DNA from: Eudorina sp. 2006-703-Eu-15 | Taxonomy: Eukaryota; Chlorophyta; Chlorophyceae; Chlamydomonadales; Volvocaceae | Direction of reading: 5' to 3' | Assembly: GCA_003117195.1 (NCBI GenBank) | Contig: BDSI01000056.1 | Location: 283,467-347,466 of the forward strand | DNA length: 64,000 bases | Part shown: in pieces, positions 13,201 through 22,205 of the stretch | Position numbering within the stretch: position 1 is the stretch's first letter | Layout of the letters: each line of letters opens with the position of its first letter | Made by a program: the position numbers and the translations under genes | Notes under the pieces: generated by a model | Seen by the model: the letters and a program-made list of their open reading frames with translations, nothing else | Database searches by the model: none | What the model was told of the DNA's origin: nothing

Positions 13201-15491
13201 GGCATCCTGTACGAGATGACCGGTCTGAGCGAGGAGGCCCAAGCGCTCGGGCGGTACGGCAATGAGGATGTCGTACTGGAGGTGATGCGGCAGGTGAGGG
13301 GGCTGCAGACCGGGCGCCCCCGGGGTGTTGACATCGGGTTAAGAGATCGAAGAGCGGCAACCCTCAAAACGCCCATCCCGGCGGAGGGTTGGGGGTGGGG
13401 CGTAGGGGTGGGGGTGGGGGTGGGGGTGGGCGGTGGGGGTGGGGGTGGGGGTGGGGAGTAATCAAAGGCAAGCCCAAACGCGGGTTGGGGCTCGGCTGGT
13501 TGGACTCCAGGAAGGCCATGAAGTGCGGCTTTAGGCGTCACGGCAGGGTCTCGGGCGGTGATGGGCTGTCCCCCGTGCGCCTCTTCCAGGTCCAACCCCT
13601 CCCCACGCCTCCCCCCAAATGTGTTTCATCCGCCCTGTCCGCCGCTTGGTGTGTTGAGCCATGACCCCGGCTGCGGCTGCATCCCCGGCCGCCCGCCCTG
13701 TCGCCCCTCCAGTCCCCCTTCCCACGTTCCCCCGCGAGCCCTCGAGACCCCCCCTTTGTCAATAAAGACAGCGATACCGCAAATGGGCAACAAACCGATA
13801 ACCGCCGATGTTGGCATTGATGAAGACGGGGAAGCGCTGACTCCAAAGAAAAATGTAGATGTGCTCAGATAGTGGACGGCTGACAACGCTCCTCCCCTTG
13901 CCCCCACCCTCCCCTTCCCCCCCGGACCCCGGGCAGCTCCCCCCCGAGCTCGTCCACCAGTTCGTCCGCCGCAGCTTCTTGCGACTGGCGTGTCTGGTGA
14001 TGGGTACGGCGGAGCTGTACGGCACTGCCCGCCAGCAATCTCTGGTGGCGCTGGTCACTGCCTTCAGGTGAAACACCCCCGGGGGGGTTTCGGCAGGGCG
14101 GGTTCATTTGTGCCTGGCACCCTGCTTGCTTTGTCGCACCGCACGCGTCGTTTGCGCATGAACCCCTGCTTTGCCATGGCATTAGCCTATAGGAATTACT
14201 GGCCGCGGGCCGGCTAGGTAGCAGCAGTCTTTGCTCTTTGGGTTCGGCCGTTACAACTCTTCACGCCAGCCCTACTATCGTGTCATCAGCCTTCCACTAC
14301 CTGAACATATCAGCTTCTACTTATCTCGTCGGCGTCAACGCTTCGCCGTCTTCGTCAATGTCTACATCGGCGGTTATCGGTTTGTTGCACTTTTGCGGTT
14401 TCGCTGTCTTTATTGACAATAAGGGGGTTCGGGTGGGGGGTGGGGTAGGTTAGGGTGTGTGTGGAGGGGTGGTGAGCGGGTGGGATGGGGGTTTGGGGTT
14501 CGGGGGCCCCGCTGGCCAAGGACCCGCCCGGGGCAGTCTGCACGTGACCTCAGTTCAGTCAGCAGCCCGAGAGAAAAAACCGCCCAACCCAAATTTCCGT
14601 ACATCCCCACCTGTATATATGTCGTATCTGTACTGCAGGTACGGCAGCGTGCTGCTGGGGATCGTGGGCGCCATCAAGAGCTGCGCTCAGGTGCTTGCGG
14701 AGGAGTTCTTCCTGGAGCTGTACTACCTCTTCCGTACACCCCAGGTGGGACTGGTACGACACGGCGCCGCGGCAACGTGTCGGGGGGTGGAGCGAGAAGG
14801 CCACGTGTGCGCGTGTGCTTAGAGAAGGGACCCGCCCGACCCAAACCAAGTACCAATATACTTACCATAACAACCTGCAAATGTGTTCGTGTGCCTAACA
14901 AGAATCCCACCATGTGTTCATGTGTGGACCTATGTGGTTGCCGTTGTCAGTGGTCAAGAAGGCGTGCGTGTGTCACATCTCATGAGGGAATGTCGTACCA
15001 CATTCCGGACGACGTCCGTACACGGCTGACGTGGGCTAAAAGTGTGGCGGGCATCTAGCACACGCTTTCCCGCCTTGCGGCCGTCCTGTGCCAAACCAGC
15101 ACGTACAACTGTCAGTTTCCTAGACGCCCCTGTCCACTTTGTGTATGAACCCCTTCCTGCCTCCCTCCTGCCTCCCTCCGGCCGCCCCTCATCACCACCA
15201 CCACCACCACCACCGCCACCGGTTCCCCGCCACCGGTTTCCGCCACGTCATCGCCCGGCGGTGGGTTGGGCTGTCGGCGCCCTCCAGGTCCAGGAGCGGC
15301 TGCGGGAGGTCCGGGCGGGCAAGGACGCCCTGCTAGCTAGTTCCACACAGCACCTGTTTGAGGCGGTGTTGCAGGTCGTGGGGGAGGCGGCGATGTCCCC
15401 CGGCGGGCCGGGGGGCACCGCGGGGATGGAGAGCGTGGGGCAGCTCACCAACCGGGCGGTGTTCACTAAGATGCCGGGGAGGCTCACGTGA
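202..15491 (+). CDS. very large multi-exon protein, not recognised, 5' partial
   Basis: Seventeen exons join with matching phase: 202-2624, 3241-3433, 3826-3946, 4531-4747, 5366-5472, 5938-6185, 6753-7556, 8040-8125, 8387-9643, 10015-10173, 10511-10974, 11742-11893, 12640-12828, 13165-13293, 13937-14067, 14639-14744 and 15288-15491 (TGA). They encode 2,329 residues. The first exon is preceded by a CT-rich tract and AG, so earlier exons lie off the window. The N-terminal third is Pro/Gln/Gly/Tyr-rich (a GPYPPGPYPG-like stretch near residues 215-245). An acidic linker follows (DEDDEVDKVDE). Next come poly-Gly and poly-Ala segments. The last ~600 residues are compositionally normal and predominantly helical (for example WERLVGRLAARLAHKRLKLL and FFLELYYLFR), resembling an alpha-solenoid. 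I see no catalytic motif, signal peptide or clear membrane span and do not assign a function. The end is slightly uncertain because the terminal ACGTGAGA could also be a splice donor. A TGTAA signal lies at 16057-16061. Confidence 0.75.
3066..3202. repeat. CCCAACC/CCCACC-type intronic array
   Basis: This C-rich array of degenerate 5-7 bp units (CCCAA, CCCCAACC, CCCACC) fills the first visible intron of the giant gene. The other strand is G-rich (GGGTTGGG) and could form G-quadruplexes. The unit is not the green-algal telomere unit TTTTAGGG. Confidence 0.8.
4841..4945. repeat. 12-bp minisatellite (CTGCCCTGCCCC)n
   Basis: About 8.7 head-to-tail copies of a 12-bp unit lie in the intron 4748-5365 of the giant gene. 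The last copies carry a C-to-T change. Confidence 0.9.
5100..5212. repeat. pentanucleotide array (TGCGG)n
   Basis: About 22 copies of TGCGG, with occasional TGCAG variants near the left end, lie in the same intron as the 12-bp array just upstream. Confidence 0.9.
8300..8381. repeat. 9-bp array (AACCCCCTC/GACCCCCTC)n
   Basis: Nine-base units alternate between AACCCCCTC and GACCCCCTC and run directly into the acceptor of the exon at 8387. The array therefore also serves as the polypyrimidine tract of that intron. Confidence 0.85.
13757..13893 (-). repeat. inverted repeat copy A in an intron of the giant gene
   Basis: Read on the minus strand, this ~137-bp segment matches 14279-14424 on the plus strand at roughly 80-85% by eye. 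They share a core around ATCGGCGGTTATCGGTTTG and CGCTGTCTTTATTGACAA. The minus-strand frame through it is open and encodes an ASPSSSM-TSAVIGLL core also present in copy B. It lies in the intron 13294-13936. Confidence 0.85.
14279..14424 (+). repeat. inverted repeat copy B in the next intron
   Basis: This is the partner of the repeat at 13757-13893, in opposite orientation, so the two flank the exon 13937-14067. Its plus-strand frame is open and keeps the same ASPSSSM-TSAVIGLL core with conservative differences. That suggests a decayed coding repeat or the ends of a non-autonomous mobile element. Confidence 0.85.
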
Positions 15492-17610
15492 GAGGGCGGC
15501 TGACGCAACGTCCCAAGGGGGAATGGGGAACGGAAGGGTGGGGGAGGAGGGAGGAGGGGGGCCGCGGCCGTGGCCGTCACACACGCTGTGTACAGACGCA
15601 TGTCCGGCGACCCAAATCTGGGTGATTTGGAGGGTGCTGGCCGCTGCGATGCGGCGCGGACCGGGTTTCGGAGCCAGCGGGGGGCTGCTGCGGCTGTCTT
15701 GAAGAAGAAGGGGGGAAGGGGATGTGGGTGGGGCGTGGTGGGTGATGGGGTGGCGGTGAGGGTTGGTTACCGAGCCTGTGTGAGAAGGCGGCGTTTCTCC
15801 TTAACGGCGGACGGACGGACGAGTACTTTCTTGAGCTGGGGGCTGGGAGCGAGGACGTGGGGGCCGGCGCGCTCAGCAAGCAACCAGAGGGATGCGGCGG
15901 TGGGGCGCCCGGCCGGCGGACTGACTGGGGCACCCCCCGCGGAACCTCTAGGGGCTCCACCCTTGAGAGGAGGGCAATCCGGGCAACCTGTGGTTTGTCA
16001 GCTGACGTGGTTGTCGTGTTCCTGAAACGTGGTAACATCGGGATACGGGTCCACCTTGTAACGGTTACATCGGGACCGTACGGGTGGCTGGGAGTGAACC
16101 CCCTGCACGCCTCCGCCGTGTGCATTTCTGTTCTCGTCAAGAAGGAGAGGGGGCTCGCTGCCTCCCTTGCGTTCCAGTTCTTCCGGCATTTGGACCCGGG
16201 GTTTGGGGCCGTGTGAAAGGGCCCAGGGCCTTATGGGTTTTTTCCTACTAACTGCATGGGCGTGATCCTGATTGCCCCGAGTGTAAACTTCAAAGAACGG
16301 TGGTGAGGACCCCCGGGACCGCGGGGCGCTGCAGGGGCAACGACGGCCAGCATCGTTCTTTTCAGGGTGTGCAAGTGTTACTGCACGGCACCACACTCGT
16401 ACGCATTCGTACAGCGGCCCAACATGGCACAGTCGGGCAATGCAGCTTAACGAAGAAGGTTTAGAGCGATGCATGATGCGTGATGGCTCAGCCACGACCG
16501 TAGACAGGCCATGACCGGAAAGGGGCACCTGCACCTTCCCGCGGAACGACCTGGCAGCGTCACCCGTTGGGGTGGACTGCAGAGGAGGCCCCGTGCCGTG
16601 GGGCCCGACAGTCGGCATCTGGTACGGTACGATATGCCCCACCTTCACACACACGGATGATGGGGTGTGTTGGTTGACAGCATCAGCAGCAGGCGACAGC
16701 GGTACCTTGGTTGGGGCTTGGAGGTCTGTATTCTCCAGCTTCATACCTAGCACCCCAAGGGTGGTGATACGCGATGCCGCTGATGCTGCATCCGAGTTAG
16801 TGTTGCAACCGCTGCAAGGTAGACCCGAGGTGGAGGTATTGTTACCTGGACGTTACAGCGGACCCCGCGGGTCATCAGGTTAGGTGGAGTTGCGGTGCCG
16901 CTGCTCGCACAGCACAGCACGTGCCGCCGCGCGGCATTTTGCAGGGCGGCGTGCCCTGGCCTGTCGCCCCGCCTGTTTTCAGGAGAACCTCTGACGCCCA
17001 ACACAATCGCCCCTCTGACACCCAACACAATCGCCCCTCGGACGATTCGCCCCCAGGGAATCGCACAATCAAAGCAGCTGCAGCTGGTTCGGGAGCTGTC
17101 GTGCACCTCACTGACCTGATCGTATTCCACCGTCCCATCCATGAAATCGTTCCGCGCACCGTGCCGCAACCGCGCGCGCCAAGCTGTCTGGTGTTACAGC
17201 AGGTGATGATGGGGAGAGGTCTCCGCCTCTCCGGGCTGCGCCGCCGACGGGCAAGCAACCCGCCGCATCCGCCGCGTCCTTCGCTGCTAGGCAGATGACG
17301 CCCCTCCCCCAGTCCCCATCCAAGACCAGCAGGCGCCACACAACCGAGCATTCCCCATATCCCCATCGTTCCCGCCTTGCTGCACTGATCGCTCAACACA
17401 CACCGCGCTAAAATTCGCAACGCGCCAGGTGCCCCTGATGGTGGGGCTGTGGGTCGCCCACCGCCCACCGCAATCGCGCGTCCCAAACACCGACCGCTCT
17501 CAGCCGTTGTGCACACCTGCTCTCAGACCCCCACACACCACCCTCCCGAGTCGTGTCTCTCGGTTTATTTTTACCACCCTCTCGACGTCTCGAGCCGCAA
17601 ACACAACCCG
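15492..17610. other. intergenic stretch without a supported gene
   Basis: This holds the probable 3' UTR of the giant gene and about 1.5 kb with no recognisable coding. A direct repeat of about 25 bp (a TCTGAC-CCCAACACAATCGCCCC unit, two copies) sits at about 16986-17040. Long open frames on the minus strand are expected at this GC content and show no domain signature. Confidence 0.6.
16057..16061 (+). promoter_or_regulatory. TGTAA polyadenylation signal candidate
   Basis: This is the first TGTAA seen downstream of the giant gene's stop codon, about 565 bases past it. TGTAA is the usual green-algal nuclear poly(A) signal. The assignment is by position only. Confidence 0.4.
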
Positions 17611-17810
17611 AGCACAGGCCTGGACCCGGCCGCCGGCCCTCACCCGCCCGAGCACAGGCCTGGACCCGGGAGCCGGCCCTCACCCGCCCGAGCACAGGCC
17701 TGGACCCGGCCGCCGGCCCTCACCCGCCCGAGCACAGGCCTGGACCCGGGAGCCGGCCCTCACCCGCCCGAGCACAGGCCTGGACCCGGCCGCCGGCCCT
17801 CACCCGCCCG
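17611..17810. repeat. 40-bp minisatellite with alternating A-B-A-B-A units
   Basis: Five exact-length 40-bp units lie head to tail at 17611, 17651, 17691, 17731 and 17771. Odd units carry CGGCCGCCGG where even units carry CGGGAGCCGG; the rest is identical, so the true period is 80 bp. The unit length is not a multiple of three. It lies downstream of the minus-strand gene ending at 18054. Confidence 0.95.
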
Positions 17811-17889
17811 AAGCCGCAGAGCGCTCCTCGCTCCGACCGCTCGCTAACGGTCCCCGCGTGGGCGATTCCAGACGCGCCCAAGGCCCTCA

Positions 17890-17894
17890 TTACA
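17890..17894 (-). promoter_or_regulatory. TGTAA polyadenylation signal candidate
   Basis: TTACA on the plus strand reads TGTAA on the minus strand, 160 bases past the stop of the small minus-strand gene. This is a normal distance for algal 3' UTRs. Confidence 0.45.
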
Positions 17895-18053
17895 CACACA
17901 CAGACACACGCACACGCCCTCACCGCCCGCTCCACTCCCGCTGCATCTCCCGGCTCCCGCCGCAATCTCCCGATGCCCTCTTGAATGCTTTCTGCGCCGG
18001 TACCCGACTTCCCAGCCCGTCGACTCATATGCGCTCCCAGAGGTCCCGAAACC

Positions 18054-18482
18054 CTAGAACACGCCCAGCCGCCTGGCGCCGATGTAGCGGGCGAAGCGCG
18101 CGCGCCGCTCAAACATGTCCCGCCCCGGGAAGGCCTCCCCGTAGAAGGCCGCCAGCGCGTCCAGCTGCTCCGCGGTGAGCTCCCCCAGCTCCGAAACCGT
18201 GGCGGGGAAGTGCACCTGCGCCTGCGACGGTAGCGCGCCCAGCGCCTGCGAGGCGCCGGGCGCCCAGCGCTCGCTGTGCAGCGGCTGCAGCGCGTCGCCG
18301 GGGCGGCAGCAGTAGGAGTTCTCGTCGCGCGCACGGGCGTTGCGGGCCGCCGCCAGCTGCTGCGCCTCCAGCTGCTCCACTCGGGCTGCCAGCAGGCGCA
18401 GCGCGTCGCGGAAGGACGCGAAGGCCTCGTAGACCCCAGGGGGCAGGGCGGCCGCCGGGTTTGGGGCCGAGATGCCGGACAT
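18054..18482 (-). CDS. small protein of unknown function (142 aa)
   Basis: This is a single open reading frame of 142 residues starting MSGISAPNPA. Residues ~16-50 form a heptad-like helix (FRDALRLLAARVEQLEAQQL) that would suit a short coiled coil. A Cys-Cys pair (YCCRPGD) lies near residue 57. The C-terminal 40 residues form a charged helical module (LTAEQLDALAAFYGEAFPGR then RRARFARYIGARR). The frame stays open upstream, so the start is a choice: this Met is the one after which the composition becomes protein-like. The motif-rich C-terminus and a nearby poly(A) signal argue that it is real. The family is not recognised and no function is proposed. Confidence 0.55.
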   Translation of the reverse strand: MSGISAPNPAAALPPGVYEAFASFRDALRLLAARVEQLEAQQLAAARNARARDENSYCCRPGDALQPLHSERWAPGASQALGALPSQAQVHFPATVSELGELTAEQLDALAAFYGEAFPGRDMFERRARFARYIGARRLGVF

Positions 18483-19715
18483 GGGGCCACCCGAGATTGA
18501 CAGCTGGCCTTGCTGGTTCGGATCTTGGCGGGGTCGCGGAGATGTCCCAGCGGCCAGGAGCCAACTGGCAGGGCTTCCTACTGGGGATCTAACGCGTTGA
18601 GAGGTGTTTCTGTTTCGCGGAATGGAAAAGCGGCGACCTGGCGAAGGTGGAGTCGCGTTGTGGGCACAGAGGACGTGCGCGTAAACGCTTTGACGTCTAC
18701 TGAAAGAATAAAATGAGTGAACTGTTTGTTGCGGGTGCATGTCTGGAACTTGACAGTCACGGCTTTTTGACCACAGGCACGAAGCGGTCGCACCTTGTTC
18801 CCGCTCAGGCATCCAAGGACAGGTGGCTTGTCGGTCGCATGTCGGCGCCCGCGGTGGCAGTGCGGGGATGGATAACCCATGGCACATCAAATGCTGCACT
18901 GAATCCGTCAAGACAACGGCTCTACTGAAAATGCTCTTGCAATCTGACCCTTGCTGACCCATGGGTCCATTGGAACACCGCTGGCGTTTGTCGACTGCGT
19001 CGTGGATGAACGTCAGCATTAACGTGTTAGAAGCCACATTGGGTAGTGCTTCACCCTCAACACCTTATCTTGTGTCGCCGGAATCCCGGCTGCCCGGATC
19101 CGTCTGCAGGGGAAGCAGCGCATAACTGCCGATGCCACGCCCTGCTCCCTGGTGCTTTTAGCATTCCGCGCAACCAGGACCCGGGTGAAGGTGAAAGCAC
19201 CCAAATCAGAACCCACATTCTCATTGACGCACGCCGCCCTTGTTGGCGACATGTCCGGCGCACAGGTACACTGTACGGCACCATATTACACGGAAGTGTG
19301 CGGTCCCATACACGCACTCGGCCAGGGAGCGAGCTGTGCGACTCGGGTAACCGATTGTCCGCATCGCCTTATTCTGTTCGTTTCATGGAATGGCCAACTT
19401 GCGGGCCAATCGAAACTGCGACACATCCGACCTTGCTGCGAAAGTTACACTGCTGGGCGACTGGAGGAAAAACCCGCCGAGGTGCACATCAGGAGAGCGA
19501 CGTCGAGCTCTCTCCCCTGGTCCCGCGCGCAAGGGTACCGCCACAAAAATGCCCCACATCTCGCACTCACAGCCTCCCCCATGTGACACGGTGACATTCC
19601 TTTCATGCCAGGCGATCATGCGCGTCGCTCCGTGGCCCTCACCCGACACGGCGTCAAAAGCGTAACGGCGCATGTCGCAGAACGGGTGTGCTGCACTCGC
19701 CATAGCCGTTGCGTT
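18483..19715. other. intergenic stretch between two minus-strand genes
   Basis: This contains the presumed promoter/5' UTR of the 142-residue gene and the 3' UTR of the isomerase gene. I see no exon-like segment, repeat array or RNA gene here. Confidence 0.5.
19445..19449 (-). promoter_or_regulatory. TGTAA polyadenylation signal candidate for RPI
   Basis: TTACA on the plus strand is TGTAA on the coding strand, about 267 bases downstream of the isomerase stop codon. Confidence 0.4.
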
Positions 19716-20549
19716 TTACTTGCCCTTCGGCGTCGGGCGCTCCTTCACCTCCACGCCGTTAGCACCGGCGATGATGCAGACGTCCACCATGTCCAGGAAA
19801 AGGCCGTGGTCAACAACCCCCTCCAGATCCAGGATCGCCTTGGAGGCGGCCTTGGAATCCGCGATCGGGGTCTCGAAGTACAGGTCCACGATGTAGTTGC
19901 TGTTGTCCGTGACGTATGGCTTGTCGCCATTCATCCGGAGCTTGGCAACGCAGCCCTTGACCTCAGGCAGGTTTTGGAGGCGCTGAAGCGTGTACTTGTG
20001 GCAGAACTGCACAATCTCAACTGGCATCGCCAGCTTGCTGCCGCCCAGGCCTTCCACCATCTTCGAGTCGTCGACAATGCAGACAAACTTAGCAGAAGCC
20101 ATCTCCACCATCTTCTCACGCAGGAGAGCGCCACCGCGGCCCTTCACGACGTCCAGGTTCGGGTCGACCTCGTCCGCACCATCGATGGCGACGTCCAGCT
20201 TTGGCTGCTCATCCAACGTGGCAAGCGGAATCCCAAGGGAAAGGGCCTGCTCGTAGGTGCGAATGGAGGTGGGAACTCCCACAATGTTGGTGAGCTTGCC
20301 CTCCTTCAGCAGCTGGCCGATGCGGTCCACAGCGAACGCGGCAGTCGAGCCGGTGCCGAGGCCCACAACCATGCCGCTCTTGACATAGTCCACGGCCTTC
20401 CAAGCTGCCTGCTTCTTCAGCTCATCCTGGCTCAGCTGCGTCGTGGGAGCTGCGGCCATTACGCGCACGTTGCGTCGGGTAGGGCGAGCGGCGGCAGCGC
20501 GGGGCGCGACGTTGCTGGCACGCAGCATCATTTTGGCAATCGCGAACAA
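19716..20549 (-). CDS. RPI1: ribose-5-phosphate isomerase A, plastid-targeted
   Basis: This enzyme interconverts ribose 5-phosphate and ribulose 5-phosphate in the Calvin cycle and pentose phosphate pathway. The 277-residue frame opens with about 35 Arg/Ala/Ser-rich residues lacking acids, typical of a chloroplast transit peptide. A full-length RpiA fold follows. The phosphate-binding loop GLGTGSTAAF is at ~63-72, DGADEVD at 123-129, KGRGGALLREK at 136-146, and the C-terminal VDHGLFLDMVD region is present. By spacing, Asp123, Asp126, Lys136 and Glu145 correspond to the catalytic Asp81, Asp84, Lys94 and Glu103 of E. coli RpiA. The gene is uninterrupted, unlike every other confidently assigned protein gene here. 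All active-site residues are present, so it is probably functional. Confidence 0.96.
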   Translation of the reverse strand: MFAIAKMMLRASNVAPRAAAARPTRRNVRVMAAAPTTQLSQDELKKQAAWKAVDYVKSGMVVGLGTGSTAAFAVDRIGQLLKEGKLTNIVGVPTSIRTYEQALSLGIPLATLDEQPKLDVAIDGADEVDPNLDVVKGRGGALLREKMVEMASAKFVCIVDDSKMVEGLGGSKLAMPVEIVQFCHKYTLQRLQNLPEVKGCVAKLRMNGDKPYVTDNSNYIVDLYFETPIADSKAASKAILDLEGVVDHGLFLDMVDVCIIAGANGVEVKERPTPKGK

Positions 20550-20769
20550 CAGCTAAAGCACAAAGTGAAGGACGGCACGGGACTTGTCCACTCGCAATCC
20601 GATCCTTCCTGGCTTCGGAGCCAAATCCCTTTGGAAGGAACTCCCCCAAACCATTCCAGATCCACACTGTGGTGTTACCCATTTGTTCACTACACATGTG
20701 TTACCTTGCATACGATCGATTGCAAATGGGTCGCAAAACTAAAGCTCGGCTGCAGCTCTATCTGATGGA

Positions 20770-21175
20770 ACCCTGTACAGCAACGGGGCTGTCTTAAATT
20801 AACTGGATCATTCGCGAGTGTTATATTCTATAACGATTGCACCTGATAAAATTTTCGCGCCTGTGCCTAGCTACCCTTACCTCTACCGCAGCTAATTGTT
20901 TTGTCATCTTTAGCCACTCAACTGCAACGACATGTAAAGTAAAGTCGAAGCTCAAACCCTATGACGCAACAAGGACAAATGCGTTGCTGCGGTTTTGAAA
21001 GTTTCTTCACCTGTGCCAGGTTCGCAGACAATAGATTCAGTCAACCATTCATTCAGTATGCCCTGGATAACGCCAACCCAGACAGCTGCGGGTACGGACG
21101 CGGCTTGCCGGCAACGGCTAGGCTGAGACGAGACGCAAGCGTTCCGCAAACGGGGTCGCCCACGACGCGCAGGCG
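20770..21175 (+). pseudogene. broken duplicate of the 5' end of the phosphatase gene
   Basis: This ~405-bp segment matches 22035-22455, which covers the promoter, exon 1, 73-bp intron 1 and the exon 2 border of the intact phosphatase gene. Shared stretches include CCTGTACAGCAAC, GCGCCTGTGCCTAGCTAC and CCTGGATAACGCCA. The exon-1 frame is still readable (IDSVNHSFSMPWITPTQTAAG, compared with VDSVNNPLSVSWITPCQTAAG in the intact copy). However, the upstream frame meets a TGA and lacks the equivalent start codon. Similarity stops at the exon-2 acceptor. I infer a tandem duplication whose downstream part was lost or replaced. Confidence 0.8.
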
Positions 21176-21241
21176 ACTTGTAACTTCAAGTAAGGATTGA
21201 CCAAGCAGGCCTTCTGCCAAGGCGTGAGCGTCCCTTGACAA

Positions 21242-21480
21242 ATGGAGGAACAGGAGAAGCTGTAGAAGGAACTGAAGGACATACGAGCGGAGATAGGCCA
21301 GGTGTTGGTCCTGGCGGCGTCCGCGAAGGAGGTCGTGCTGCGCAAAGAAAAAATTCTGCTACGCGAGACCCAGCGGGAGGTTCCTTGTCGCTCAGTGACG
21401 AGAAGGGCTCGCGCGCCCCAATTGTTGCAGCGGCGCGCAGCTCCTAATTTGCATGTGGCCCCGGCTGCTCCCCGGACGTG
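21242..21480 (+). pseudogene. degenerate coiled-coil reading frame
   Basis: The frame begins ATG GAG GAA CAG GAG AAG CTG and meets a TAG at codon 8. It then continues as KELKDIRAEIGQVLVLAAS and AKEVVLRKEKILLRETQREV, a strongly helical, charged sequence unlike its surroundings. After that, coding appearance continues only in another frame (SLSDEKGSRAP). It looks like a decayed member of a coiled-coil family. It lies between the duplicated and intact phosphatase 5' ends, so it may be the insertion that separated them. The family is not recognised. Confidence 0.45.
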
Positions 21481-22205
21481 CAGCGTCGGTGGCTGGCCTG
21501 GGCGTGGAGAGCGCGATAGGCTCCGGTGAGTTCTCGTCGAGTTGGCCAGGCACCGGAGACTTGACCTGGCCAAGAACACCAACCCTTAGATCCCGCGGCG
21601 GTTGAGTACATGGTTGGCCAACCGCGAAATCCGTCGTTGGTAGATCCTGGGCGTTGGATGGGTCCCTGGGACGCAGCGGACGGTCCGTTCTCAGGGGCCA
21701 TTCTGAGAACTCGTGGCCCGTCCAGGAAGGAGGCCGCCAGCGAGGCTGCACAGGGCTGAGGGAGGGCAGCGTGCGGCGGATGTGAAGAGAGTGGCAGAGA
21801 GTGGTGTCTGCGCGACGGTGGGTTAGCGTCAGAATTTGAGTCCCGTCATCCGTCGTCATCCGTCATTGTCGTCATCCTACCTACTTGCTACCTATCATGG
21901 GGATTGTGTTGGTGTTGAAATCTGGTGCTTGTGCGGCTGACAGACGCCGGAACCAGAGAGGAAAGCTCCATGTGTCGTACAACCGTTGTACCGAGGATAA
22001 AATTCTCCTTTGATTGCCTGTTGTCTCCATATGGTGCAGCCCTGTACAGCAACCGGGCTCTTCCAAGTAACCGAAGAAGTCGTTCGCGTGAAAAAATGGA
22101 ATAATTGATTTTTTGCGCCTGTGCCTAGCTACACTTACCTCGTCAGCGGTCAATCGTGTTGTTATCCGCAGCGACTTTCCAGTAACGATATGAACAAATA
22201 ATATT

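Noticed and set aside
15185..15222. His-tag-like CACCACCACCAC run as a coding feature
   Set aside because: It lies in the intron before the exon at 15288 and is not in the reconstructed frame.
15998..16753. 251-codon open frame on the minus strand downstream of the giant gene
   Set aside because: No domain signature, no start context and no splice support. Long open frames arise readily on both strands at this GC content.
18483..19037. In-frame upstream extension of the 142-residue minus-strand gene (327 codons in total)
   Set aside because: The added sequence has non-protein-like composition and includes a likely promoter or 5' UTR. I kept the downstream Met.
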